A stretch of DNA of 64,000 nucleotides from Pseudomonas saxonica (GTDB lineage: Bacteria; Pseudomonadota; Gammaproteobacteria; Pseudomonadales; Pseudomonadaceae): contig NZ_VFIO01000008.1 in the NCBI RefSeq assembly GCF_007858365.1, positions 175,328 through 239,327 on the forward strand. The letters are read 5' to 3'. Numbering within the stretch: the stretch's first letter is position 1; each line of letters begins with the position of its first letter. A program made the translations under genes and the position numbers. Positions 8,904 to 17,462 of the stretch are shown in pieces. A model generated the notes under the pieces. That model worked only from the letters and a program-made list of their open reading frames with translations, did no database searches and was not told the DNA's origin.

Positions 8904-10631
8904 ATGAAGTTTCCAGGAAGATTCACCAGTGCTTTTGTCCTGTTGATCAGCAGTTGCGCGGCATTTGCCCAAAGCGAACTGGTGGTCAGGGTCAAACCCG
9001 CAAACAATGCCCTCAAGGCCAATGTGGAAGGCTATATCGGCAGCCTCGGCGATCGCGACGAGGAGGCCTTGTTGCGCTTCAAGCGCGGCGCGATAGAGCA
9101 GGCCCTGAAAGCCTCCCAGGCCTTGGGTTATTATCAACCCACCATTGATGCCGAGGTTAAAGCCGGCGATCCACCGCGTTTGGAGTTGAACATTGATCCC
9201 GGCGAGCCGGTGCATCTGCGCAACGTCAATGTGCGTGTCGAAGGCCCGGCTTCATCACTCAAGGCCTTTCAAATTCCGGCCAGTGATGACCTGAAACCGG
9301 GCGCCGTGCTCAATCAGGGCAACTACGAAGACGCCAAGCGCATGATCCTCAACCGTGCGCTGCGCTATGGTTTTTTCGATGGCAAATTCCTCAAGCACGA
9401 ATTGCTGGTAGACCCCAAAGGCGGGTTTGCCGATATCAACCTTGTGTATGACAGCGGCCCCCGTTACACACTCGGGAAGGTCACATTTGCGGGCAATGCG
9501 CCCTTTGATCAGACCTTGCTTGATCGGCTGGTGCCTTTCAAACCCGATACTCCCTACGACTCCCAACTGATTGCAGAGCTCAATCAAAACCTGCAAAGCA
9601 GTGGCTATTTTGAAACGGTACAAGTAGGTGCCGCGCCAAGTACGGCCGTCGGTACGGTCATTCCGGTTGACGTCGATTTGTATACCCGTAAACCGCGCAC
9701 CATGACGTTGGGTCTGGGCTATTCGACCGACATGGGGCCGCGCGGCAAAGCCAGCTGGACGCGCCATTGGGACAACCCCCGTGGCGACAGTTATGGTTTT
9801 GAGTCCGAAATTTCTCAGCCCAAGCAGAACGTCGGGGCCTGGTATGACATCCCGCTTGACCCGCCCCTGACCGATAAATTGCGCTTTGCTGCAGGCTATC
9901 AATACGAAGAAATCGCCAATACCGACACGTTGAGCAAGTTGCTCACCCTGGGCCCTGAATGGCACAGCAAAATGGACAACGGCTGGACGCGGGTAGTGTT
10001 CCTGCGCTGGCAACATGAACAGTACCGCCTGGGGGATGACTCGGGGTTGAGCACGTTGCTGCTGCCGGGGGTGAGTTTTTCGGTGGTGCGCAGTGATAAC
10101 CGTATAGACCCGAGCCACGGCTACAGCGTGACCTCCAGCATAGAAGTGGCCAAAGAAGGGCTGATGTCGGACACCAACCTGTTACACGGTGACGTGCAAT
10201 TCAAGGCGTTGACCACCTTGTGGGAAAAACACCGTTTTCTGGGGCGAGTTCAATTCGGCGGCAGCGCCACCAACGGCTATAAGCAAGTACCGCCTTCCTT
10301 GCGGTTTTTTGCGGGCGGTGACCAAAGCGTGCGGGGCTATGCCTATCAGAGTCTGTCACCCAAGAACTCCGAAGGTGACCGCATCGGTGGGCGTTACATG
10401 TTGACGGGCAGCCTCGAGTATCAATACCAGTTCGCAGAGAAATGGCGCTGGGCCACGTTCGTTGACCAAGGCAATGCATTCAATAATCTGGAACTGCCCA
10501 GCTTGAAGACGGGCGTAGGCGTGGGCATTCGTTATATCTCGCCGATAGGCCCGATACGACTCGATCTGGCTCATGCGCTGGACGATGACGGTGGTATCCA
10601 ACTGCACTTCTCGATGGGGCCTGAACTGTGA
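8904..10631 (+). CDS. tamA: Translocation and assembly module subunit TamA
   Basis: Outer-membrane Omp85-family protein of 575 residues that works with TamB in envelope assembly, recently linked to phospholipid transport. A signal peptide (MKFPGRFTSAFVLLISSCAAFA) is followed by POTRA domains to about residue 260 (for example YTLGKVTFAGNAPFDQTLLD) and a C-terminal 16-strand barrel. The barrel carries the lid-loop signature RFFAGGDQSVRGYAYQS and ends IRLDLAHALD..IQLHFSMGPEL. The ATG at 8904 is chosen because it yields a proper signal peptide; an upstream TTG would add eight residues. The stop overlaps the tamB start (GTGA). Confidence 0.95.
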   Translation: MKFPGRFTSAFVLLISSCAAFAQSELVVRVKPANNALKANVEGYIGSLGDRDEEALLRFKRGAIEQALKASQALGYYQPTIDAEVKAGDPPRLELNIDPGEPVHLRNVNVRVEGPASSLKAFQIPASDDLKPGAVLNQGNYEDAKRMILNRALRYGFFDGKFLKHELLVDPKGGFADINLVYDSGPRYTLGKVTFAGNAPFDQTLLDRLVPFKPDTPYDSQLIAELNQNLQSSGYFETVQVGAAPSTAVGTVIPVDVDLYTRKPRTMTLGLGYSTDMGPRGKASWTRHWDNPRGDSYGFESEISQPKQNVGAWYDIPLDPPLTDKLRFAAGYQYEEIANTDTLSKLLTLGPEWHSKMDNGWTRVVFLRWQHEQYRLGDDSGLSTLLLPGVSFSVVRSDNRIDPSHGYSVTSSIEVAKEGLMSDTNLLHGDVQFKALTTLWEKHRFLGRVQFGGSATNGYKQVPPSLRFFAGGDQSVRGYAYQSLSPKNSEGDRIGGRYMLTGSLEYQYQFAEKWRWATFVDQGNAFNNLELPSLKTGVGVGIRYISPIGPIRLDLAHALDDDGGIQLHFSMGPEL

Positions 10632-13600
10632 TTCGTGGTTTGAAAATTGCCGGCTTTGTCGTCTTGGTGTTGGTGTTGCTGGTCGTTGTCAGCCTCGGCG
10701 TTATTTTGGGTACGCAAACGGGCAGCCGTTGGGTGTTGGCTCAAGTACCGGGTCTGCAGGTGGACAACTTTAACGGCCGCCTGGGTGCGCAGTGGAGCGC
10801 CGATCACCTGTTGTGGGAGCAAGGCACCAGCCGCGTAGAAGTGACCCGGCCGATTTTCGCCTGGTCGCCTGGCTGCCTGACTCGTATGACCTTATGCATC
10901 GACCAGCTACAGGCGGATCAAGTCAGCCTGCAGTTCCCGCCGAGCGAAGACAGCAGCAGCGGCCCGGTCAGCTTGCCGGAACTGAAATTACCCCTGGCCA
11001 TTGAAGTCGGTGTGATTAAAGTCGGCAACGTGCTGTTTAACGGTATCGAGCAGCTCAAAGGCTTGCAGATGGCGGCGCAGTGGACGGCCAAAGGTTTGCA
11101 GATCGACGCCGTCAAGGTCGAACGTGAAGACCTGAGCGTGAACTTGTCGGGGTTGTTGCAACCCAATGGTGACTGGCCGCTGGCGTTACAGGGGACGATC
11201 AATTTGCCATCCCCGGACAAACAGCCCTGGGCGCTGGCGCTGAACGTCGAGGGTCATTTACGCACAACCTTGAACCTGACGGCTGACAGCAGTGGTTATC
11301 TCAACGCCCACCTGAAGGGCGATGTTCAGCCCTTGGCGGAAAACTTGCCCGCGCAGGTGAGCATTACCTCCGAGGCGTTCAAGGCCAGCCCGGATCTGCC
11401 TGATACCTTGCAACTCAATCAATTGCTGCTCACGGCCAAAGGTGATCTCAAGACCGGCTATGCCTTGAAGGGCACGGCCAGCTTACCTGCTGAAAACAAC
11501 CCGGTGAGTGTGTTGCTTGAAGGTCGAGTGGACAGCAAAGGCGCACAGGTTTCAGCGCTTGACCTGACCTCCAGTGCTCAGCAGCGTTTAAAGCTAGCCG
11601 GGAAGGTGGATTGGCAAAAAGGGCTGAGCGCCGAAGCCACGATCGACTGGCTCGAGTTCCCTTGGCATGACCTGTACCCCGTGATCGCCAAACCGGACGT
11701 GGATCTGCGCACATTCAACGGTGAAGTGTCTTACACCGACGGCAAGTACCTGGGCAACTTCAAGGCGGATCTGGATGGCCCGGCAGGTGCTTTCAGTGTC
11801 GCCAGCCCATTCAGTGGTGACCTGGGGCAAATCTTCCTGCCAGAGCTAAAACTGGTGGCAGGGCAGGGCAAGGCTGAGGGGCACGTTAACGTAAAGTTCA
11901 CCGACGGCGTGGCGTGGGATACGGCGCTGGATTTGAGTGCGCTCAACCCGGCGTATTGGGTGGCTGAATTGCCGGGGACATTGGCAGGCCCGTTGCGCAG
12001 CACAGGCTCCTTTAAAAATGAGCGGCTGGAACTGGACGCCAACCTTGATCTCAAAGGGCGTTTACGTGGGTTGCCGGCACTGCTGCAAGCCAAGGCGCAA
12101 GGCGCTGGGGAGGCATGGACGGTCAGCACGCTGGACATTCGTCTGGGTGATAACCGCATCAATGGCACGGCCAATTTGCATCAGCAACTCAACGCGCAGC
12201 TGGAATTGAACCTGCCGCGTTTGGGCCAGTTATGGCCCGACCTGCGCGGTCAGCTTAAGGGCCGAGTGGACATGGCCGGCACGCTCAAGGCCCCTGAGGG
12301 CAAAGTAGCGCTGCAGGGTCAGCAGTTGGCGTTTGCCGACAATCGCCTGCAAAGCCTGACGCTGGACGCCATACTGGATCGCAATCAGCGTGGCCGGCTT
12401 GACCTCAAGGGCAGCGGTATTCAGGCGGGTGACACCCAGCTGGGTGTATTGACGGTGGGGGCTAGCGGTGACATCAAACGCCAGCAACTGCAATTGGCGC
12501 TGCAAGGGCCGATGCTTCAACTTGGGCTGGCGCTGGAAGGCGCACTGGATAACGACAATTGGCGGGGCCGACTGACCCGCGGCGACGTGAAGGCGGGTGG
12601 ACAAGATTGGGTGCTGCAAAACCCGGCGCGGCTGGAGCGACTGGCCGATGGCAAAATCAATTTGGGCGCGCAATGCTGGACCTCTGGCCCGGCCAGTTTG
12701 TGCAGTGAAGATCAGCGGCTGATGCCGGATCCCAAGCTGCGCTTCCACCTCAAGCAGTTCCCTCTCGACAGCTTGGCGCAATGGTTCCCCAAAGACTTCC
12801 AATGGCAAGGGCAACTTAACGCCGACCTTCTGCTGGACGTGCCAGCCAGTGGCCCGAAAGGTCAGGTCGTGGTCGATGCCAGCGGTGGCACCTTGCGGAT
12901 TAAAGATAAAGGCCAGTGGCTGGATTTTCCGTACCAGACCTTGAAACTCACCAGCAATTTAACCCCGAGCCGCGTCGATACTCAGTTCAACTTCAATGGC
13001 GGCAAACTGGGCCAACTGGTGCTCAATGCACGGCTTAATCCGTTGCCCCAAAGCAAGCCGGTGACGGGTAATTTCCGACTGAGCGGTCTGGATATTTCTG
13101 TGATTCGTCCTTTTGTGCCGATGGTCGAGAAACTCACCGGCCAGTTGAACGGTTCAGGGACTATTTCTGGTGGACTGCTCGCGCCCCATATCAACGGCAA
13201 TGTCGCGTTGAGCGGTGGTGAGATTTCCGGGCCACAGTTACCGACCAACTTTGAAAACTTGCAATTGAGCGCCGTGATCAACGGTGAAACAGCGCTGCTC
13301 AATGGCGGCTGGACCAGCGGCAAACAAGGGCAGGGCAGCATCAGCGGCGACGTTGCGTGGGGCAAAGCGATGTCCGTTAACGTGCTGGTCAAGGGTAATA
13401 ACCTGCCTGTAACGGTTGAACCTTACGCCAAACTGGACGTAGCCCCTGACCTGAGAATCACGCTAAAACCTGATAACACGCTCTTGGTTGCGGGTAAGGT
13501 AAACATCCCGAAAGGTGAAATCACCGTACGAGAATTACCACCATCGACGGTCAAGGTGTCGGATGACACCGTCATTATTGGCCAGCAGGCGACCGAGAGC

Positions 13601-14302
13601 GAGCCGCCCATGGTGATCGACATGGACATCGACGTCGTGGTGGGGCAGGAGCTACTGACCTTCAGCGGCTTTGGCCTGAACGCGGACATCGCAGGGCAAG
13701 TGCACATTGGCAACAACATGGACACCCGTGGTGAGTTACGGCTGAACAACGGTCGCTACCGGGCTTATGGCCAGCGGTTGACCATTCGCCGTGCGAGGTT
13801 GTTGTTTACCGGGCCGATAGATCAGCCCTACCTGGACATCGAAGCGATTCGCCAGACCGATGACGTAATCGCCGGAATTCGACTGACCGGCAGCCCTGAG
13901 CAACCTACAACGCAAATCTTCTCTGAACCGGCCATGAGTCAGGAACAGGCCTTGTCGTACCTGATTCTGGGTCGCCCTCTGACGGGCAGTGGCGAAGACG
14001 ACAACTTGCTGGCACAAGCTGCGTTGGGGTTAGGCCTGATGGGCAGTTCGGGCGTGACCACCAGCCTGGCGAACCATCTGGGACTCAAGGATTTTGAACT
14101 GGACACAGAAGGCAGCGGAGACAGCACGTCGGTCGTGGCCAGTGGCAAGATCAACGATCGATTGAGCGTGCGCTATGGCGTGGGTGTTTTTGAGCCGGCC
14201 AGCACCATTGCCTTGCGTTATAAATTGAGCAAACGGGTATATGTGGAAGTGGCGAGCGGGATAGCCAGCTCGCTGGATATTTTCTACAAGCGCGATTTTT
14301 AA
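10628..14302 (+). CDS. tamB: Translocation and assembly module subunit TamB
   Basis: An AsmA/TamB-type giant of 1224 residues. It is anchored in the inner membrane by one N-terminal helix (residues 7-28, a valine/leucine run) and spans the periplasm as a long beta-taco, with many repeated short amphipathic strands. The conserved C-terminal TamB domain is recognisable: GELRLNNGRYRAYGQRLTI, YLDIEAIRQTDDVIAGIRLT and the end YVEVASGIASSLDIFYKRDF. The GTG start overlaps the tamA stop by four bases, implying translational coupling. A decayed copy of bases 14080-14125 of this gene lies 0.86 kb downstream. Confidence 0.95.
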   Translation: MIRGLKIAGFVVLVLVLLVVVSLGVILGTQTGSRWVLAQVPGLQVDNFNGRLGAQWSADHLLWEQGTSRVEVTRPIFAWSPGCLTRMTLCIDQLQADQVSLQFPPSEDSSSGPVSLPELKLPLAIEVGVIKVGNVLFNGIEQLKGLQMAAQWTAKGLQIDAVKVEREDLSVNLSGLLQPNGDWPLALQGTINLPSPDKQPWALALNVEGHLRTTLNLTADSSGYLNAHLKGDVQPLAENLPAQVSITSEAFKASPDLPDTLQLNQLLLTAKGDLKTGYALKGTASLPAENNPVSVLLEGRVDSKGAQVSALDLTSSAQQRLKLAGKVDWQKGLSAEATIDWLEFPWHDLYPVIAKPDVDLRTFNGEVSYTDGKYLGNFKADLDGPAGAFSVASPFSGDLGQIFLPELKLVAGQGKAEGHVNVKFTDGVAWDTALDLSALNPAYWVAELPGTLAGPLRSTGSFKNERLELDANLDLKGRLRGLPALLQAKAQGAGEAWTVSTLDIRLGDNRINGTANLHQQLNAQLELNLPRLGQLWPDLRGQLKGRVDMAGTLKAPEGKVALQGQQLAFADNRLQSLTLDAILDRNQRGRLDLKGSGIQAGDTQLGVLTVGASGDIKRQQLQLALQGPMLQLGLALEGALDNDNWRGRLTRGDVKAGGQDWVLQNPARLERLADGKINLGAQCWTSGPASLCSEDQRLMPDPKLRFHLKQFPLDSLAQWFPKDFQWQGQLNADLLLDVPASGPKGQVVVDASGGTLRIKDKGQWLDFPYQTLKLTSNLTPSRVDTQFNFNGGKLGQLVLNARLNPLPQSKPVTGNFRLSGLDISVIRPFVPMVEKLTGQLNGSGTISGGLLAPHINGNVALSGGEISGPQLPTNFENLQLSAVINGETALLNGGWTSGKQGQGSISGDVAWGKAMSVNVLVKGNNLPVTVEPYAKLDVAPDLRITLKPDNTLLVAGKVNIPKGEITVRELPPSTVKVSDDTVIIGQQATESEPPMVIDMDIDVVVGQELLTFSGFGLNADIAGQVHIGNNMDTRGELRLNNGRYRAYGQRLTIRRARLLFTGPIDQPYLDIEAIRQTDDVIAGIRLTGSPEQPTTQIFSEPAMSQEQALSYLILGRPLTGSGEDDNLLAQAALGLGLMGSSGVTTSLANHLGLKDFELDTEGSGDSTSVVASGKINDRLSVRYGVGVFEPASTIALRYKLSKRVYVEVASGIASSLDIFYKRDF

Positions 14303-14317
14303 CGCCGAAAGCGTGAA

Positions 14318-14377
14318 GTTGCGGTTGCGGTTGCGGTTGCGATTGCGGTTGCAGTTGCAGTTGCAGTTGCAGTTGCA
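14318..14377 (+). repeat. Hexamer tandem repeat (GTTGCG/GTTGCA), 10 units
   Basis: Ten uninterrupted 6-base units: four GTTGCG, one ATTGCG, then five GTTGCA. It starts 16 bases after the tamB stop codon. A one-unit vestige (AATTGCAG) precedes the related sequence at 14989. Length variation by slippage is likely. Confidence 0.9.
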
Positions 14378-14940
14378 GTAGATCTTGATCTGGTTTTTGA
14401 TCTTGATCTGCCGCCCCTTCGGGAGGCTGAATGGAGGTTTCGCGGAGTGGGTCGACCGGCATGGATGCCGGGAGAGCTGCGATCGGGCCATGGATGGCCC
14501 GTCGCAGCGTGCCCACGGAGCGGGACCGGAGTGAGGGACACCTGAGCGAAGCGAGGGCCGTACGCGGGGGCGGAAGCGTTTTGGTTACTTTGCCGCTTTT
14601 GCAAAGTGACACGCCGTAAGGGCGTAACCCGTAGAAAACCGTGATACATGAAATGGATATGTACGCGGTTTATATAACTGAAGCACTGAGTACATATCCA
14701 TTGGCTGTGTTAATTCTTTCTACGGGTTTCGCCCTTACGGCGAGTTCCTTTTGGCAAACAGCTGAGTGTCGGACCATCCCAAAAGGAACCTAAAGGTCCT
14801 TGCCCTACCATACGGCCGAGCTCGCCTAGGCTGGCTCGGCGTCCTGCCTCGTCCCCCCCATAACAGCACCGGCGTTCAGCCTCCTGTGAGGGGCCTCCGT
14901 GTTGTGCCCACTGTATCGGTAGCAGCAGTGACACCATTCG
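14376..14940. repeat. Pseudomonas dispersed repeat element with nested inverted repeats
   Basis: Starts with a GTAGATCTTGATCT-type module and contains two nested dyads. The outer arms are 14612-14637 and 14717-14742 (25 of 26 bases complementary); the inner arms are 14652-14664 and 14690-14702 (13 of 13). Sequence outside the outer arms (GGTTACTTTGCCGC on the left, a GGCAAA/AAAAGGAACC stretch on the right) is also roughly mirrored. From memory, similar modules with an ATGGATATGTAC core recur in many Pseudomonas genomes. No protein-coding potential is supported. Confidence 0.7.
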
Positions 14941-14985
14941 GGACTCAAGATTTTTAAACTGCATACAGACCACAGCGCAGACAGC
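14940..14985 (+). pseudogene. Decayed duplicate of the tamB 3' end
   Basis: These 46 bases match tamB bases 14080-14125 at 37 of 46 positions, beginning GGGACTCAAG in both and ending AGACAGC in both. The duplicate has in-frame stops and cannot be functional. It is followed by the same GTAGATCTTGATCTGG module that follows tamB itself. Confidence 0.7.
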
Positions 14986-14988
14986 TGC

Positions 14989-15100
14989 AATTGCAGTAGA
15001 TCTTGATCTGGCTTTTGGGTCTGATCTTGATCTACCGCCCCATCGGGAGAGCCGTCACGGCGTGCCCACGGAGCGGGGCCGGAGCGAGGGAACTATTAAG
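14989..15100 (+). repeat. Second, partial copy of the GTAGATCTTGATCT module
   Basis: It repeats the left end of the element at 14376: GTAGATCTTGATCTGG, a second GATCTTGATCT, CCGCCCC(A/T)TCGGGAG, and GTGCCCACGGAGCGGG. It lacks the nested inverted repeats and ends shortly before the iclR gene. Confidence 0.7.
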
Positions 15101-15177
15101 AGCCCTGACACTGCGAACCTTGAAAAAACCAGTCAATTTTCTCGCTGGATGGGAATCAAAACCACAGTCTGAGAATC

Positions 15178-15933
15178 ATGCCCTATAGTGCGGCCATGAC
15201 CGACCCAGAAAACAAAAGCATCGTAGATCGCGTATTGCATGTCCTGGTGTGTATCGCCAAGGCCGGCCATCCGATCGGCGCCAAACGTATCGCCGCCCAG
15301 GTTGGTATGCCGTTGAGCACCGTCTACCGGCACCTTGGCGCGCTGAAAAAGTGGGGCCTGGTTCAGGAGCACATGGCTACGGGGCTGTACGAGCCCGGCG
15401 CTACGGGGGTGCTACTGGCCAGGGGGTTTGACCAGAACTCCTACCTGATCAACCAAAGCCGCGACGAAATCAGCGCGCTGGTAGAACGCACCGGCGAAAG
15501 TGTCGGCTTGCTGGTGTACACCAACGAGCAAGTGGTGTGCATCGCCATGGAAGAAAGTACGTTGTCATTGCGCTGCTCGTTTACCAAGGGCCGTGCGCAT
15601 TCACTGATGTACGGGGCGTCGGCCAAGGCCTTGCTGGCTTTTTTGCCCCGTCTGCTGCAAAAACGCCTGATCGAAGAACAACTGGGCCATGACCCGGTCG
15701 CCGTGGACGCCCTTGAAAAGCAGGTCGCCGAGATCCGCAAGAAGGGCTACGCCACCAGCGAAGGTGAAGTGGACCAGGGCGTGTGGGGGATCAGCGTGCC
15801 GCTGATTTCCGACAATGAACGCCTGGAAGGAACCATAACCCTGATGGCGCCATCGCTACGCGTAGGCGCCAGGGAAGAAGAGCTTATAAAAATGACAATA
15901 AAAGCGGCCAGCCGCATCTGCAACCGATTCTAA
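15178..15933 (+). CDS. IclR-family transcriptional regulator
   Basis: A 251-residue IclR regulator. The N-terminal winged helix-turn-helix is at residues 14-75 (IVDRVLHVLVCIAKAG, then MPLSTVYRHLGALKKWGLV) and the C-terminal GAF-like effector domain from about residue 85, including the conserved GASAKALLAFLP. An in-frame ATG at 15196 could be the true start. It is the first gene of a tightly spaced same-strand series (51 bases to the binding-protein gene), so it probably regulates the transporter and hut genes that follow as well as its own promoter. The usual hut repressor in Pseudomonas is HutC (GntR type), so an IclR regulator here is unusual. Confidence 0.9.
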   Translation: MPYSAAMTDPENKSIVDRVLHVLVCIAKAGHPIGAKRIAAQVGMPLSTVYRHLGALKKWGLVQEHMATGLYEPGATGVLLARGFDQNSYLINQSRDEISALVERTGESVGLLVYTNEQVVCIAMEESTLSLRCSFTKGRAHSLMYGASAKALLAFLPRLLQKRLIEEQLGHDPVAVDALEKQVAEIRKKGYATSEGEVDQGVWGISVPLISDNERLEGTITLMAPSLRVGAREEELIKMTIKAASRICNRF

Positions 15934-15984
15934 CCTGCCGGTTACATCACGATTTGGCCCACTCAGAATCTCGAGGAACACCTT

Positions 15985-16737
15985 ATGAAGTTTTCCAGGC
16001 TGCTCGCGGCCGTTACAACCGCATTCACCCTGCTGTCCACCATCCCGATGGCTGCCACCGCGGCGGGTGACGTGATGCGGGTTGGCACCGATGCCACCTT
16101 CCCGCCCATGGAATTCATCAAGGACGGCAAGCGCACCGGCTTCGATGTAGAGCTGATCGAAGCGCTGGGCGCACAGATGAACAAGAAGGTCGAATGGATC
16201 GATATCGGCTTCAAGGGGCTGATCCCCGGTCTGATTTCCAACCGTTTCGATGTGGCAGCGTCGGCCATCTACATGACTGACGAGCGCCGCAAGGTCGTCA
16301 ACTTTACTGACCCGTATTTCCGTGGCGGCCTGGCGGTAGTGGTACTCAAGGATGACCAGAGCATCAATAGCCCGGCGGACCTGAGCGGCGACAAAAAAGT
16401 CTCTGCTCAAGTCGGTACCAAATCCATCTCGTTTCTGAAGGACAACTACCCCACTGCCAGCGTGGTGGAGGTGGAGAAAAACCAGGCAATGTTCGACCTG
16501 CTGACCATCGGCCGGGTAAACGCCGCAGTGACCGGCCGCCCGGCCGCCATCGAGTTCGCCAAGTCTGAGCCGCGCGTGCGCGTGCTGGATGAAGGCCTGA
16601 CCACCGAGCTGTACGGTTTCGCCCTGCGCAAGAACGACGCCGAACTGGCGCAACAGATGAATACCGCGTTGCAAACCCTTCGCAGCAACGGCGAATACGC
16701 CGCGCTGACCCAGAAATGGTTTGGTACCCAGGAATAA
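15985..16737 (+). CDS. Amino-acid ABC transporter substrate-binding protein
   Basis: A periplasmic binding protein of 250 residues (family 3, polar amino acid type) with a signal peptide ending TAAAG near residue 27. Family landmarks are present: VGTDATFPPMEF, GFDVELIEALGAQM, FDVAASAIYMTDERRKVVNFTDPY and VGTKSISFL. The arginine in TDERR and the aspartate of TDPY are the usual alpha-amino/alpha-carboxyl contacts. Its ligand is not readable from sequence. The genes downstream degrade N-formimino- and N-formylglutamate, so one of these, or histidine or another imidazole compound, is the best guess. Confidence 0.9.
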   Translation: MKFSRLLAAVTTAFTLLSTIPMAATAAGDVMRVGTDATFPPMEFIKDGKRTGFDVELIEALGAQMNKKVEWIDIGFKGLIPGLISNRFDVAASAIYMTDERRKVVNFTDPYFRGGLAVVVLKDDQSINSPADLSGDKKVSAQVGTKSISFLKDNYPTASVVEVEKNQAMFDLLTIGRVNAAVTGRPAAIEFAKSEPRVRVLDEGLTTELYGFALRKNDAELAQQMNTALQTLRSNGEYAALTQKWFGTQE

Positions 16738-16796
16738 CCACGGCAGCGGGCGATTACGCCCGGTGTTTCCCTGAAGCACTACCTGCGGAGTAAACC

Positions 16797-17462
16797 ATGG
16801 ATCTCGATTTTTCCCCGGTGTGGGATGGCTGGCGCGCGCTCGCTTCCGGCGCCGCCGTTACCATTGAAATCACCCTGGCGGCGCTGATACTCGGCTGCGT
16901 GCTCGGGCTGTTGATCGGCCTTGGCCGCCTCAACCCCAAGCGCCGCATCATCTATGGCGTGTGCACCACGTACCTGACGCTGATACGCGGCACCCCACTG
17001 CTGGTGCAACTGTTTATTCTGTTCTTCGGCCTGCCGCACTTCGGCATCCAGCTGCCGGCTTATGTCTGCGGCATTTTCGGCCTGGGCATCTATAGCGCGG
17101 CCTATGTCTCGGAGATTGTTCGCGGCTCTATTCAGTCGGTGGAAAAAGGCCAGATGGAAGCAGCTCGCTCCCTCGGTCTGCCGTACAAGATGGCGATGCG
17201 CAAGGTGATCCTGCCGCAGGCATTTGTGCGCATGATCCCGGCACTGGGCAACGAATTTATCGCACTGATCAAGAACTCCGCGCTGGTGTCGCTGCTGACC
17301 ATCGCCGACGTGATGCATGAGGGCGAAAAGATCATCAGCGTGTCGTACCGCTCCCTCGAAGTGTACTTGGCCATTGCGGCGGTTTACCTGGTGCTCACCG
17401 GCACCACCACGCTGATTCTGCGCCACACCGAAAAACTACTTCGTGCTGAAGGGAGAGTCTGA
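16797..17462 (+). CDS. Amino-acid ABC transporter permease
   Basis: A 221-residue inner-membrane permease of the HisMQ type, with about five hydrophobic segments. It carries the EAA loop that contacts the ATPase (GQMEAARSLGLPYKMAMRKV, residues 118-137) and the typical LIRGTPLLVQLF near residue 61. Only one permease gene is present, so the channel is probably a homodimer. Its stop overlaps the ATPase start (TGATG), indicating translational coupling. Confidence 0.92.
   Translation: MDLDFSPVWDGWRALASGAAVTIEITLAALILGCVLGLLIGLGRLNPKRRIIYGVCTTYLTLIRGTPLLVQLFILFFGLPHFGIQLPAYVCGIFGLGIYSAAYVSEIVRGSIQSVEKGQMEAARSLGLPYKMAMRKVILPQAFVRMIPALGNEFIALIKNSALVSLLTIADVMHEGEKIISVSYRSLEVYLAIAAVYLVLTGTTTLILRHTEKLLRAEGRV

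Noticed and set aside
9255..10118. 287-codon open frame antisense to tamA
   Set aside because: Shadow frame of a GC-rich gene; no recognisable protein features or ribosome site.
14030..14649. Minus-strand frames with CNCNCN/RNRNRN tracts behind tamB
   Set aside because: The tracts are translations of the hexamer tandem repeat; the frames cross the tamB end and repeat element and differ in every phase.
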